DNA from: Pseudotabrizicola algicola
GTDB lineage: Bacteria; Pseudomonadota; Alphaproteobacteria; Rhodobacterales; Rhodobacteraceae
Assembly (NCBI RefSeq): GCF_010915705.1
Contig: NZ_JAAIKE010000011.1
Span: 1 to 64,000, forward strand
Reading direction: 5' to 3'
Length of the DNA stretch: 64,000 bases
Shown: one piece after another, positions 1-8,701 of the stretch
Position numbering within the stretch: the first letter of the stretch is position 1
Layout: each line of letters opens with the position of its first letter
Position numbers and translations under genes: made by a program
The notes under the pieces: generated by a model
Seen by the model: the letters and a program-made list of their open reading frames with translations, nothing else
Databases searched by the model: none
What the model was told of the DNA's origin: nothing

Positions 1-78
1 GCCCTGAGGCACCGAAATGCCCCGTGTCGCGATCCCCGGCAAACTACACTTCCAATGATTACAAACACTTAGAATGAG

Positions 79-222
79 GTGCATAATGAATCGTTGTCGG
101 CCCGCTGGCTCTACCGCCAGCTTCAGGCCGAATATGACCATCTCACCTCGAATGAGGCGATCGAGGAGGGGATCGTGATCAATCAGTACACCTTCACCGA
201 CACCGGACGGCGGTTCGGGTGA
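79..222 (+). pseudogene. C-terminal remnant of an unrecognised protein
   Basis: This 47-codon open stretch reads VHNESLSARWLYRQLQAEYD onward and ends ...FTDTGRRF-G at a TGA. It is preceded in frame by a TAG at 70-72. The stretch has protein-like composition and resembles the tail of small plasmid/phage proteins, but I cannot name the family. The only in-frame start is a GTG at 79, so it is either a very short gene or, more likely, a truncated one. Its stop codon lies 65 bases before the chosen start of the methyltransferase. Confidence 0.3.
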
Positions 223-287
223 TATCAGTTCTTGAAGGATTTCGGCACATGATGCAAAAACGCAGAACAGGCAGGGAGAGTATCAAC

Positions 288-1454
288 ATGTTGGGGACTT
301 CCCTCGAGCTTTTCGCAGGGGCTGGTGGCCTTGGAATAGGGCTCTCCGCTGCTGGCTTCAAACCCCGAGCCGTGGTTGAGTTCAACAAGTGGTGCTGTGA
401 CACGCTCCGCCAGAACCATTCGACGCTGTCAAAAGACGGTGGAGATTGGAACGTCATCGAGGGCGATGTCCGAAAGGTTGATTTCACCATCTATGAGGGC
501 AGAGTCGATCTCATCTCTGGCGGACCACCGTGCCAGCCGTTCTCTCTCGGTGGGCGACACCGTGCCTATGACGATGCTCGGGATATGTTCCCCCAGGCCG
601 TCCGCGCTGTCAGGGAAGCCCGGCCACGAGCCTTCATCTTCGAGAACGTTAAGGGTCTCACCCGCGCAAGTTTTCACGACTATTTCTCCTACGTCCAGCT
701 TCAGCTCGAACATCCTGAGTTGATCGCCCAGTCTGAGGAAGCATGGCAGGATCATCTTCGCAGGCTGCAACAGCACCACACCTCAAAGTCCCGGCCGGGG
801 CTTCACTACAAGGTTGTGACCAAGCTTTTGAACGCCGCCAATTTTGGTGTGCCGCAGAGGCGGGAACGGGTGGTATTCGTTGGGTTCCGCGACGATGTTG
901 ACGCGCGTTGGGCCCCTGAGAGCGGCGGCCACACACAGGAAAGCCTGATCTGGGACCAAGTCTTTGGCGACTATTGGGATCGCCACAGGGTCGCAAAGTC
1001 TGATCGTGTCCTCGAAGGGCGTTCGCAGGTAACCGCGAGGCGGCTGTCCAGAGACGAGAAGCCCACCGCGAAGCCGTGGCGTACAACGCGTGACGCCATT
1101 GCGGACCTGCCGGATCCAACTGGAAGACATGCGTCTGGAATCTATGATCATCGCTTCCAGCCGGGTGCCAAGGCTTATCCCGGCCATACCGGCAGCTACA
1201 TTGACGAGCCGGCCAAGACCTTGAAAGCTGGAGTGCATGGTGTTCCTGGCGGCGAAAATATGGTTCGTCTGCCGAATGGGGCTGTGAGGTATTTTACCGT
1301 CAGGGAGAGCTGCCGGATCCAGACCTTCCCCGATGAGTATCGCCTTCATGGGGCTTGGACCGAATGCATGCGTCAGCTTGGCAATGCGGTGCCCGTTGAG
1401 CTGGCGCGGCAGGTTGGTGTCAGCGTTATGGAAAAACTGAAAGCGACCGCCTGA
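288..1454 (+). CDS. DNA (cytosine-5) methyltransferase of an Eco29kI-like R-M system
   Basis: The enzyme transfers a methyl group from S-adenosylmethionine to C5 of cytosine in its recognition site, protecting DNA from the endonuclease encoded next. The C5-MTase motifs appear in order: LELFAGAGG near the N terminus (motif I, SAM binding), GGPPCQPFS with the catalytic Cys at about residue 82 (motif IV), IFENVKGL (motif VI), FGVPQRRERV (motif VIII) and RQLGNAVP near the end (motifs IX-X). At 388 aa it has the usual length. The ATG at 288 is preferred because GGGAG sits about nine bases upstream; GTG 219 and ATG 249/252 are in-frame alternatives. Its stop overlaps the start of the endonuclease (TGATG), so the two are translationally coupled. 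Confidence 0.93.
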   Translation: MLGTSLELFAGAGGLGIGLSAAGFKPRAVVEFNKWCCDTLRQNHSTLSKDGGDWNVIEGDVRKVDFTIYEGRVDLISGGPPCQPFSLGGRHRAYDDARDMFPQAVRAVREARPRAFIFENVKGLTRASFHDYFSYVQLQLEHPELIAQSEEAWQDHLRRLQQHHTSKSRPGLHYKVVTKLLNAANFGVPQRRERVVFVGFRDDVDARWAPESGGHTQESLIWDQVFGDYWDRHRVAKSDRVLEGRSQVTARRLSRDEKPTAKPWRTTRDAIADLPDPTGRHASGIYDHRFQPGAKAYPGHTGSYIDEPAKTLKAGVHGVPGGENMVRLPNGAVRYFTVRESCRIQTFPDEYRLHGAWTECMRQLGNAVPVELARQVGVSVMEKLKATA

Positions 1455-2320
1455 TGGCAAAACGTCAGGAACTCGATAAGGCGGAGCAGACTGCCCAGAA
1501 GATCGAGGAGCTTCGGCAAGCCGTTCTCCAGGGTGGGATCAGTTCCGTCACTCGAGGAAAACTCCTGACATCGATTTCGTTGATGAAGGACAGCCTTGAT
1601 GCGCTCAGCCGAGAAATCGATCCTGTGCGCATGCCGGATTCCTTCTTCGATCCGACCGAACCCAGGCTGATTGGGCATTTCGTCGCCTTGGCGCTCATCG
1701 CGCAAGAACGGCAAGCCCTGAAGGACTTGACCAAATTCTACGGCGCCGGCGTTTACGCGATCTATTACACTGGCGATGCAGACCTGTACGCTCCCATTTC
1801 TCGCACAGAAACGCCAATCTATGTCGGCAAGGCCGACCCGAATGCGAATGCGAAGACCCTGATCGAGCAGGGTACAAAGCTTGCGGATCGACTGAATGAA
1901 CACCGCAAGAGCATTGGCAAGGCGAGCACCACCCTCGACATCGCCGATTTCGAGTGCCGAGCACTGGCGGTTCAGAGTGGTTACCAAGCGGCAGCCGAAA
2001 GTCACCTGATCAGGTTGTTCAAGCCAATCTGGAACAACGAGACGCGGATTCTGTTTGGTATCGGCAAGCATGGCGACAGCGCGGAAACTCGCGCAAACAA
2101 CAAGTCTCCTTGGGACACGTTGCACCCCGGCCGGAAATGGGCTGACGCGAACACTGAGGCAAAGACCGCCGACGAAATCCGGGCGGAAGTCGCTAAACAC
2201 TTCGCTGAGGCCACGATCTTCAAGCGGACGGAAGATGTCTTTGCTGCGTTTGCCGCCGGGATCAGGCGCGCCGATCAACTGGGGGCAGACCCAGAGGACG
2301 AAGTCCTAAGCGAAGACTAG
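1454..2320 (+). CDS. Eco29kI-family GIY-YIG restriction endonuclease
   Basis: This 288-aa protein is a type II restriction endonuclease with a GIY-YIG nuclease core. The signature appears as GVYAIYY (residues 99-105) and PIYVGKA (121-127), followed by RLNEH (148-152) and AESHLIRLFKPIWN (Glu184, Asn196). The RxxxH spacing and the 12-residue Glu-to-Asn spacing match the catalytic Arg, His, Glu and Asn of Eco29kI as I recall them. Eco29kI cuts CCGCGG; whether this enzyme shares that specificity is inference. CCGCGG is not depleted in the window (for example near 6815, 16166 and 42153), which fits protection by methylation. The gene starts inside the methyltransferase stop codon and ends 8 bases from a convergent small gene. 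Confidence 0.88.
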   Translation: MAKRQELDKAEQTAQKIEELRQAVLQGGISSVTRGKLLTSISLMKDSLDALSREIDPVRMPDSFFDPTEPRLIGHFVALALIAQERQALKDLTKFYGAGVYAIYYTGDADLYAPISRTETPIYVGKADPNANAKTLIEQGTKLADRLNEHRKSIGKASTTLDIADFECRALAVQSGYQAAAESHLIRLFKPIWNNETRILFGIGKHGDSAETRANNKSPWDTLHPGRKWADANTEAKTADEIRAEVAKHFAEATIFKRTEDVFAAFAAGIRRADQLGADPEDEVLSED

Positions 2321-2327
2321 CCCTCGA

Positions 2328-2624
2328 TCACCGGTTGCCGTCGATCCACTTCGACATGAGCCCCTTGTCGCGGAAGCATTCATCCGGCACTGCGCGACGC
2401 TTGATACGGGCGAGCCGTTCGGCAAAAGCGACCTGCTTGGACGACGGCAGACGGCCCAATTCGGAGACTGGCTTCAGGTTTGCCTGGACCTCGATCCAGG
2501 CGCTGAGGGTGCGTCGGTCCTGTTGGACCTCCCAAGGCAGAAGCGTCTGGTTACGGAGTGCCAGTGATCGCGCATAGGCGATCTGTTTCGGCGTGGAGGG
2601 CAGGGCAAAGGTGGTGCTTTCCAT
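2328..2624 (-). CDS. Small two-repeat plasmid protein of unknown function
   Basis: The 98-aa product holds two copies of a roughly 38-residue unit: PSTPKQIAYARSLA...LSAWIE in the first half and PSSKQVAFAERLA...MSKWID in the second. Each unit starts with a T/S-KQ-A-A-LA helix and ends in a W-I pair. Comparable TPKQ-type repeats occur in small uncharacterised proteins of alphaproteobacterial plasmids. The ATG follows a good ribosome-binding site (AGGGAGA) and a near-consensus promoter lies upstream, so the gene is very probably real. No function is assigned. It is convergent with the restriction gene. Confidence 0.7.
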   Translation of the reverse strand: MESTTFALPSTPKQIAYARSLALRNQTLLPWEVQQDRRTLSAWIEVQANLKPVSELGRLPSSKQVAFAERLARIKRRAVPDECFRDKGLMSKWIDGNR

Positions 2625-2654
2625 CGGGTATCTCCCTTGGCTCGTCGCTCTCTA

Positions 2655-2683
2655 TATATAGAACATAACAGGAACATATTCAA
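2655..2683 (-). promoter_or_regulatory. Sigma-70-like promoter with direct repeats for the 2328-2624 gene
   Basis: On the minus strand TTGAAT (2678-2683) and TATATA (2655-2660) are separated by exactly 17 bases. The spacer contains two direct copies of GAACATA (2661-2667 and 2672-2678 on the plus strand), 11 bases apart. They could be a repressor operator. Confidence 0.55.
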
Positions 2684-2929
2684 CGCTGGCGGGGCCTGAG
2701 AAACCGAGGGAGGCGGAATTCGGGTGGGCACCTCCCGGCGTGCCGCCGGGACCGGGCCTTGGTCCTTCGGACGGGAGCCAGCCTTGGCAGTCTCCCACCA
2801 TGCGGGCGATAGTCCCTGGCGCAAGAAGGGGAAGGGGAGGGAGAGGGCGGCCAGAAGGGGTCAGGTTCCGGCGGGTGAGAGAGAGCGCCGCGCGGGACTG
2901 ACCCTTCCGGCTCTCTTGAGGTTTCCCTG
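2684..2929 (+). other. GC-rich non-coding leader before the helicase/methylase gene
   Basis: No convincing gene is seen. The stretch carries several short GC-rich inverted repeats (around 2730-2765) and ends with a weak GAGG ribosome-binding site before the ATG at 2930. A 68-codon open frame inside it is low-complexity, arginine-rich and judged spurious. Confidence 0.4.
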
Positions 2930-5900
2930 ATGAACGATCTTTCCGCTGTGACCTTGGCGGCGGCACCCTTTGCCGTGCCGTCCCCGTCCACGAGGGCTTC
3001 CCGCATCCTGACCGTCGCCGAAGCGCTTCAGCCTGATCTGGCGAGAGGCGCTCAGATCGATGCGCAGCGTTTGCGGCTTGAGTTGGAGCGCGCCTTTCGC
3101 GGCTCCGATGCCGACGGCGTCTGGGACTGGAAGCTCGCCTATGAAGCGGGCGAAGTGGCACTCGTCCTCTTTCTGAGGAAATTCGGCCGCGCGCTGCTGG
3201 CCCGGACGGGCTCGCCTGCGGCGTTGCTGCCGATCCTCACCAAGGTGACTGGCCTCATGCCCACCCACACCCGGCGGTCGGAGGAGATGGAGCGCTTCCA
3301 ACAGTTCTCGACGCCCTTGCCCATGGGGCTCGCGGCTCTGGCGGCAGGGCAGATCACGCCCCGTGACCTGGTCCTGGAACCTTCGGCCGGGACCGGGCTT
3401 CTGGCGATCCTCGCGGAGAATGCGGGCGGCGGCCTTGTGCTGAACGAACTGGCCGACACCCGCGCCGATCTTCTGCGGCTCTTGTTTCCGGGTCGCCCCG
3501 TCACTTGCTTTGACGCTGCGCAGATTGACGACCATCTCGACACCGGACTGCGCCCGAGCGTCATCCTGATGAACCCACCCTTCTCGGCTGTGGCCAATGT
3601 CGACAGCCGCAGCTCCGAGGCGACGGCGCGGCATCTGCGTTCGGCGCTCGCACGCCTTGCGCCGGGTGGGCGGTTGGTCGCCATCACTGGCGCGAGTTTC
3701 GCACCCGATGCACCAGCCTGGTCCGAGACCTTCACCCGCCTGACCGAGACAGCGCACCTAGTCTTCACCGGCTCGGTGTCTGGCGGTGCCTTCGCCAAGC
3801 ACGGCACCAGTTTCGAGACACGGATTTCGGTCTTTGACAAATGTCGTGGCGGCGAAACGGGTGGCATCACGGCCGACCTCGCCCGGTCCATCGCTCCCGA
3901 TGTGGCGCATCTGCTGGCCCGGATCACCACCGAAGTTCCGCCGCGCCTTGAACTCATGCGCGCTACCTCGGCCGGGCAGGACCGTTCTTCCCCCTTCCCG
4001 GGAATTCCTGCCCGTGCCGCGAAGGCCACCGTCAACAAATCTCGGGCTTCTGCTTCGGCCTCGTCTTTCGGTGCGAACACGCAGATCGACGCCGAAAACC
4101 TTGCCTATGTCCCCCGCGAGGTGACCGAAGACGACAGCGCTACGCGTCTGTCAGATGCGATCTATGAAACCTTCCGCTTGCAGGCGGTCGACGTCCCCGG
4201 CGCGGCCCCGCATCCGACCAAGCTGGTGCAATCGGCGGCCATGGCCTCGGTCGCGCCCCCGAAACCGACCTACCGCCCGAAACTGCCTGCTGCCGTGTTG
4301 CGCGACGGCCTCCTGTCTGATGCCCAACTCGAAACCGTGATCTATGCGGGTGAGGCGCACGGCGCGCATCTCGCGGGGTCGTGGACCGTCGATGAAACCG
4401 GCGAAATAGTCTCGGCCGCGCCTGATGGTTTGGCGGACGTTGTCCGCTTCCGCCGCGGCTTCTTCCTTGGCGATGGCACCGGGGCGGGCAAGGGCCGCCA
4501 GTCATCCGGGATCTTGCTCGACAACTGGTGCCAAGGTCGCCGCAAGGCGCTCTGGATCTCGAAGAGCGACAAGCTGCTGGAAGATGCGCAACGCGACTGG
4601 TCCGCACTTGGGCAAGAGCGTCTGTTGGTGACGCCGCTCTCGCGTTTCGCGCAAGGGCGCGAAATCCCGCTGACTGAGGGCATCCTTTTCACGACCTACG
4701 CCACGCTGCGCTCGGAAGAGCGCGGGGCCAAGAAATCCCGCGTCGACCAGATTGTCGACTGGCTCGGGGCAGATTTCGACGGAGTAATCCTGTTCGATGA
4801 AAGCCATGCCATGGCCAATGCCGCAGGGTCCAAGGGCGAGCGCGGCGATACGGAGGCCTCGCAGCAGGGCAGGGCGGGCCTGCGCCTGCAGCACAAGTTG
4901 CCCAATGCCCGCGTGGTCTACGTCTCTGCCACGGGAGCCACGACGGTGCACAACCTGGCCTATGCGCAGCGGCTCGGCCTCTGGGGCGGCGAGGATTTTC
5001 CGTTCGCGACACGGGCGGAATTCGTGCAAGCCATCGAAGCGGGCGGCGTCGCTGCGATGGAGGTCTTGGCCCGCGACCTGCGCTCGCTCGGCCTCTACAC
5101 CGCTCGGTCGCTTTCTTACGATGGCGTCGAATACGAGATGCTGGAACATGCGCTAACCCCCGAGCAGCGCAGCATCTACGATGCCTATGCCGGGGCCTTT
5201 GCCATCATCCACAACAATCTCGCCGCTGCGATGGAAGCGGCAAACATTACGGGTGAGAATGGCACGCTGAACCGCCAGGCCAAGTCCGCTGCCCGTTCGG
5301 CCTTCGAATTCGCCAAGCAGCGCTTCTTCGGCCATCTGCTGACCTCGATGAAAACCCCCACGCTGATCGCATCCATCGAGGCTGATCTCGCGGCAGGCCA
5401 CGCAGCCGTCATCCAGATCGTCTCGACGGGCGAGGCGCTGATGGAGCGCCGCCTCTCAGAGATCTCGACCGAGGAGTGGAACGACATCCGCGTCGACATC
5501 ACCCCGCGGGAATACGTCCTCGACTACCTCGCCCATTCCTTTCCGGTGCAGCTTTACGAGCCCTTCACCGACAGCGAGGGCAATCTCTCCTCGCGGCCTG
5601 TGGTGCGCGACGGCCAGGCAGTAGAATGTCGCGAGGCCGCCCGTAGGCGCGACGCGCTGATCGAGAAGCTGGCCTCGTTGCCTCCAGTGCCGGGGGCGCT
5701 TGACCAGATCGTCCAGCGCTTCGGCACCGATCTCGTGGCCGAGGTCACGGGCCGCTCGCGCCGCATCGTGCGGAAGGGCGAGGGCGCTGCCGCGCGCCTC
5801 GTCGTCGAAAGCCGGGCCGGTTCCGCCAACCTGTCTGAGACCGCCGCCTTCATGGATGACCAGAAGCGCATCCTGATCTTCTCGGATGCGGGTGGCACGG

Positions 5901-7303
5901 GACGCAGCTATCACGCCGATCTTGGCGCGAAGAACCAACGACTGCGGGTCCACTACCTTCTGGAACCCGGCTGGAAGGCCGATGCGGCGATCCAGGGCCT
6001 CGGCCGCACCAACCGCACCAATCAGGCGCAACCGCCGCTCTTCCGGCCGGTGGCCACGGATGTAAAGGCGGAAAAGCGGTTCCTTTCAACCATCGCCCGC
6101 CGCCTCGACACGCTGGGTGCCATCACGCGCGGCCAGCGCCAGACCGGAGGGCAGGGGCTGTTCCGCCCGGAAGACAACCTCGAATCGCCTTACGCCCGCG
6201 ATGCCCTGCGCCAGCTTTACCGCCGCATCTATCGCGGCGATGTGGCAGGCTGCTCGCTCGGGGCGTTTGAGGATGCCACCGGCCTCAGCCTGACCGATGA
6301 CAACGGTCTGAAGGATGACCTGCCGCCGATCACCACCTTCCTCAATCGCCTGCTCGCGCTGACCATCGACATGCAGGCGGTCCTGTTCTCCGCATTCGAG
6401 GAACTCCTCGATCAACGGATCGAGGGCGCTATCGCCGCCGGGGTCTACGACCTCGGGCTCGAAACGCTGCGCGCCGAGAGCTTCCGCGTCACCGATGCGC
6501 GGGTGATCTACACCCATCCCGGCTCCGGTGCGGAAACCCAACTCCTCACTATCGCGGAAAAGCGGCGCAACACGCCGACCTCCCTCGCCGATGCTCTGGA
6601 CTGGCTCGACGACCCGAAGGCACGCCTGCTGGTCAACAGCCGCTCGGGCCGTGCCGCGGTGCAGGTGCCCGCCACCAGCTTGATGCTGGACGACGGCACC
6701 ATCGAGCCCCGCTTGCGGCTGATCCGCCCGACGGAGGCAAGCACGCTTCCGGCCAGAATGATGGACGACACCCACTGGCTGGAGGCTGACCGCGCAGCCT
6801 TCACCGCTGCCTGGACCGCGGAACTGGCCGAGGTGCCGGAGTTCTCGGAAGCCACGCTGCATATCGTGGCGGGGCTCTTGCTGCCGATCTGGAAGCAACT
6901 CCCCCAAGATGAAACCCGCGTCTACCGGCTGCAGACCGACGACGGCCAGCGCATCATCGGCCGCCGCGTCTCACCCGCCTGGGTCGCGACCACGCTGGCG
7001 GCTGACGCGCCGCAGCTGACAGCCGCACAAGTTCATGCCCTTGTTCTCGAGGGCAAGGCCGTGGTGCGCTTGGCCGAAGGGATGGAGTTGCACCGGTCTC
7101 GCGTCATGGGCGTGAACCGGATCGAGCTATCCGGCTTCACGGATGCGGCGAAGGACCGCCTCAAGGCAGATGGCTTCTTCTCGGAGATCATCGCTTGGAA
7201 GCTGCGTCTCTTCTGCCCAACGGACTCGGGCGGCATTGCCGTGCTGGATCGTCTGCTTGCACGTTGTCCTGTGACGGGACTACATGCACGCGGGGGTTGT
7301 TGA
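2930..7303 (+). CDS. Strawberry-notch-like helicase fused to an N-terminal DNA methylase
   Basis: This 1457-aa protein combines a Rossmann methyltransferase with a superfamily 2 helicase. The methylase part has VLEPSAGTGLLAIL near residue 150 (SAM binding) and ILMNPPFS near 213 (the NPPF motif of N6-adenine or N4-cytosine methylases). The ATPase part has GDGTGAGKGR near 514 (Walker A), LFDESHAM near 623 (DEAD/H-type Walker B), VYVSATGA (motif III) and a strawberry-notch C-terminal block around 1013-1040 with LEPGWKAD and QGLGRTNRTNQ. Such giant proteins are common on alphaproteobacterial plasmids beside Toprim and DUF2493 genes, as here. Their role is not established; plasmid maintenance, DNA modification and anti-restriction are all possible. 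The Toprim gene begins 3 bases after its stop. Confidence 0.85.
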   Translation: MNDLSAVTLAAAPFAVPSPSTRASRILTVAEALQPDLARGAQIDAQRLRLELERAFRGSDADGVWDWKLAYEAGEVALVLFLRKFGRALLARTGSPAALLPILTKVTGLMPTHTRRSEEMERFQQFSTPLPMGLAALAAGQITPRDLVLEPSAGTGLLAILAENAGGGLVLNELADTRADLLRLLFPGRPVTCFDAAQIDDHLDTGLRPSVILMNPPFSAVANVDSRSSEATARHLRSALARLAPGGRLVAITGASFAPDAPAWSETFTRLTETAHLVFTGSVSGGAFAKHGTSFETRISVFDKCRGGETGGITADLARSIAPDVAHLLARITTEVPPRLELMRATSAGQDRSSPFPGIPARAAKATVNKSRASASASSFGANTQIDAENLAYVPREVTEDDSATRLSDAIYETFRLQAVDVPGAAPHPTKLVQSAAMASVAPPKPTYRPKLPAAVLRDGLLSDAQLETVIYAGEAHGAHLAGSWTVDETGEIVSAAPDGLADVVRFRRGFFLGDGTGAGKGRQSSGILLDNWCQGRRKALWISKSDKLLEDAQRDWSALGQERLLVTPLSRFAQGREIPLTEGILFTTYATLRSEERGAKKSRVDQIVDWLGADFDGVILFDESHAMANAAGSKGERGDTEASQQGRAGLRLQHKLPNARVVYVSATGATTVHNLAYAQRLGLWGGEDFPFATRAEFVQAIEAGGVAAMEVLARDLRSLGLYTARSLSYDGVEYEMLEHALTPEQRSIYDAYAGAFAIIHNNLAAAMEAANITGENGTLNRQAKSAARSAFEFAKQRFFGHLLTSMKTPTLIASIEADLAAGHAAVIQIVSTGEALMERRLSEISTEEWNDIRVDITPREYVLDYLAHSFPVQLYEPFTDSEGNLSSRPVVRDGQAVECREAARRRDALIEKLASLPPVPGALDQIVQRFGTDLVAEVTGRSRRIVRKGEGAAARLVVESRAGSANLSETAAFMDDQKRILIFSDAGGTGRSYHADLGAKNQRLRVHYLLEPGWKADAAIQGLGRTNRTNQAQPPLFRPVATDVKAEKRFLSTIARRLDTLGAITRGQRQTGGQGLFRPEDNLESPYARDALRQLYRRIYRGDVAGCSLGAFEDATGLSLTDDNGLKDDLPPITTFLNRLLALTIDMQAVLFSAFEELLDQRIEGAIAAGVYDLGLETLRAESFRVTDARVIYTHPGSGAETQLLTIAEKRRNTPTSLADALDWLDDPKARLLVNSRSGRAAVQVPATSLMLDDGTIEPRLRLIRPTEASTLPARMMDDTHWLEADRAAFTAAWTAELAEVPEFSEATLHIVAGLLLPIWKQLPQDETRVYRLQTDDGQRIIGRRVSPAWVATTLAADAPQLTAAQVHALVLEGKAVVRLAEGMELHRSRVMGVNRIELSGFTDAAKDRLKADGFFSEIIAWKLRLFCPTDSGGIAVLDRLLARCPVTGLHARGGC

Positions 7304-7306
7304 GCC

Positions 7307-8338
7307 ATGTATTCCGAAACCGACGAACTGATCCGAGCACTAGCGGAGAACGCCGAAGGCGTCTGTCGCGCTTACCTTTCCGCCGGACGGCGGGAAGGGT
7401 CCTACTGGATCGTGGGCGATCTACAGAACAACCCAGGCCGATCGCTCTTCGTGCGGCTGACCGGGCCCGCGTCGGGGCCGGGCGCTGCTGGCAAGTTCAC
7501 CGACGGCGCCACGGGCGAGCATGGCGATCTCCTCGACATCATCCGCGAGAGGACCGGGATCTCGCGCTTTCCCGATCTTCTGGCTGAAGCCCGGGCGCAT
7601 CTGGGCCGTCCGCAGCCGGTCCTCCCGGATACTCCTGCGCCGAAGAAGGCCAAAGCCTCAGGTGGCACGCCAGCGGCGGTGGCGAGTTTGTTCGCAGCCT
7701 CGGTGCCGGTCGCTGGCACGCTTGCCGACACCTACCTCCGCTCCCGGGGCCTGACCCGAGGCGGCATGATGAGCGCCCTGCGCTTCCACCCGAAGTGCTG
7801 GCATCGGGATGAGGGCCAGACCCGAAGCCTGCCCAGACCGGCGTTGATCGCGGCGGTCACCGATGGGGCAGGGGCCTTGCAGGGCGTGCATCGCACCTGG
7901 CTGGCACCTGACGGACAGGGGAAGGCGGCTGTCGAGACGCAGCGGCGTGCCATGGGTCACCTCCTCGGCAATGCCGTCAAGCTGACCCCGCATGACGACA
8001 TCCTCGTGGTCGGTGAGGGCATCGAGACCATGCTGTCCCTTGTCGAGGCAATGCCGGACCTTCCCGTCTGGGCGGCGCTGTCGTCCAGTCACCTTGGGGC
8101 GGTCCTGCTGCCGGAGGGAGTGCAGCGCCTCTACATCGCTATCGACCGCGATCCGGCGGGGCAACGTGCGGCAGAGAGGTTGAACGCCAGAGCCACTGAG
8201 GTTGGGATTGCCGTTCGGGTGCTGGAACCGCAGCTTGGGGATTTCAACGATGATCTCCGGGCGAACAGCAAGGAGGCACTGCGCCAACATCTGGCAGAGC
8301 AGATCGGGCTCGAGGATCGGAAGCGCCTGTCAGGCTGA
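7307..8338 (+). CDS. Toprim domain protein, plasmid primase-like
   Basis: The 343-aa protein has a C-terminal Toprim fold: VVGEGIETMLS near residue 235 supplies the conserved Glu and IAIDRDPAGQRAA near 280 supplies the DxD metal-binding pair. The N-terminal half (YLSAGRREGSYW, KFTDGATGEHGDLLDII) resembles the DNA-binding region of plasmid and phage primase-like proteins, but no CHC2 zinc motif is visible. It probably acts on plasmid DNA together with the upstream helicase/methylase, to which it is tightly linked. Primase activity is inferred from the domain only. Confidence 0.8.
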   Translation: MYSETDELIRALAENAEGVCRAYLSAGRREGSYWIVGDLQNNPGRSLFVRLTGPASGPGAAGKFTDGATGEHGDLLDIIRERTGISRFPDLLAEARAHLGRPQPVLPDTPAPKKAKASGGTPAAVASLFAASVPVAGTLADTYLRSRGLTRGGMMSALRFHPKCWHRDEGQTRSLPRPALIAAVTDGAGALQGVHRTWLAPDGQGKAAVETQRRAMGHLLGNAVKLTPHDDILVVGEGIETMLSLVEAMPDLPVWAALSSSHLGAVLLPEGVQRLYIAIDRDPAGQRAAERLNARATEVGIAVRVLEPQLGDFNDDLRANSKEALRQHLAEQIGLEDRKRLSG

Positions 8339-8701
8339 GCAGCATCACGCCGGGGGCGGTCGGGGACAGCGGGGCAGGGGTCCTGCAGTCCTGTCGTGGC
8401 TGTGGATTGTCGCCTTTTGCCTCTTCCCGGGCAATCTCATCCACCCGGCCCCCGAGCGGCCTTCAAGAGATGGGCAGGCGGCCGTCAAAGAGGCCGCCCC
8501 TTCAAGGACGGGGAGCGACTGATTTCCGCCGGCGGCAGAGCCGCCTTTGCATCGCGAAGCAAATCAGCCGCCCCCCGTACTCCTCCACATGCGTTCCGGC
8601 CCCGAAAGGGGGTGAAGGGGCGTCCCCCGTGACGGCTTCCGCAGCCCATGAAGGCCGCGCGGGATGACGCGCGGACCAGACAGGCCCGGAGGCAAGAACC
8701 G
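8339..8701 (+). other. Non-coding spacer with GC-rich hairpins
   Basis: No gene is supported across this 363-base gap. It contains a hairpin with arms GGCGGCC (8477-8483) and GGCCGCC (8492-8498), and further GGCGGC/GCCGCC repeats near 8530-8550. A ribosome-binding site (GGAGGC) lies just before the next gene. Confidence 0.45.

Noticed and set aside
2724-2930. 68-codon frame before the helicase/methylase gene
   Set aside because: Arg/Gly-rich, no ribosome-binding site, and it spans GC-rich hairpins.
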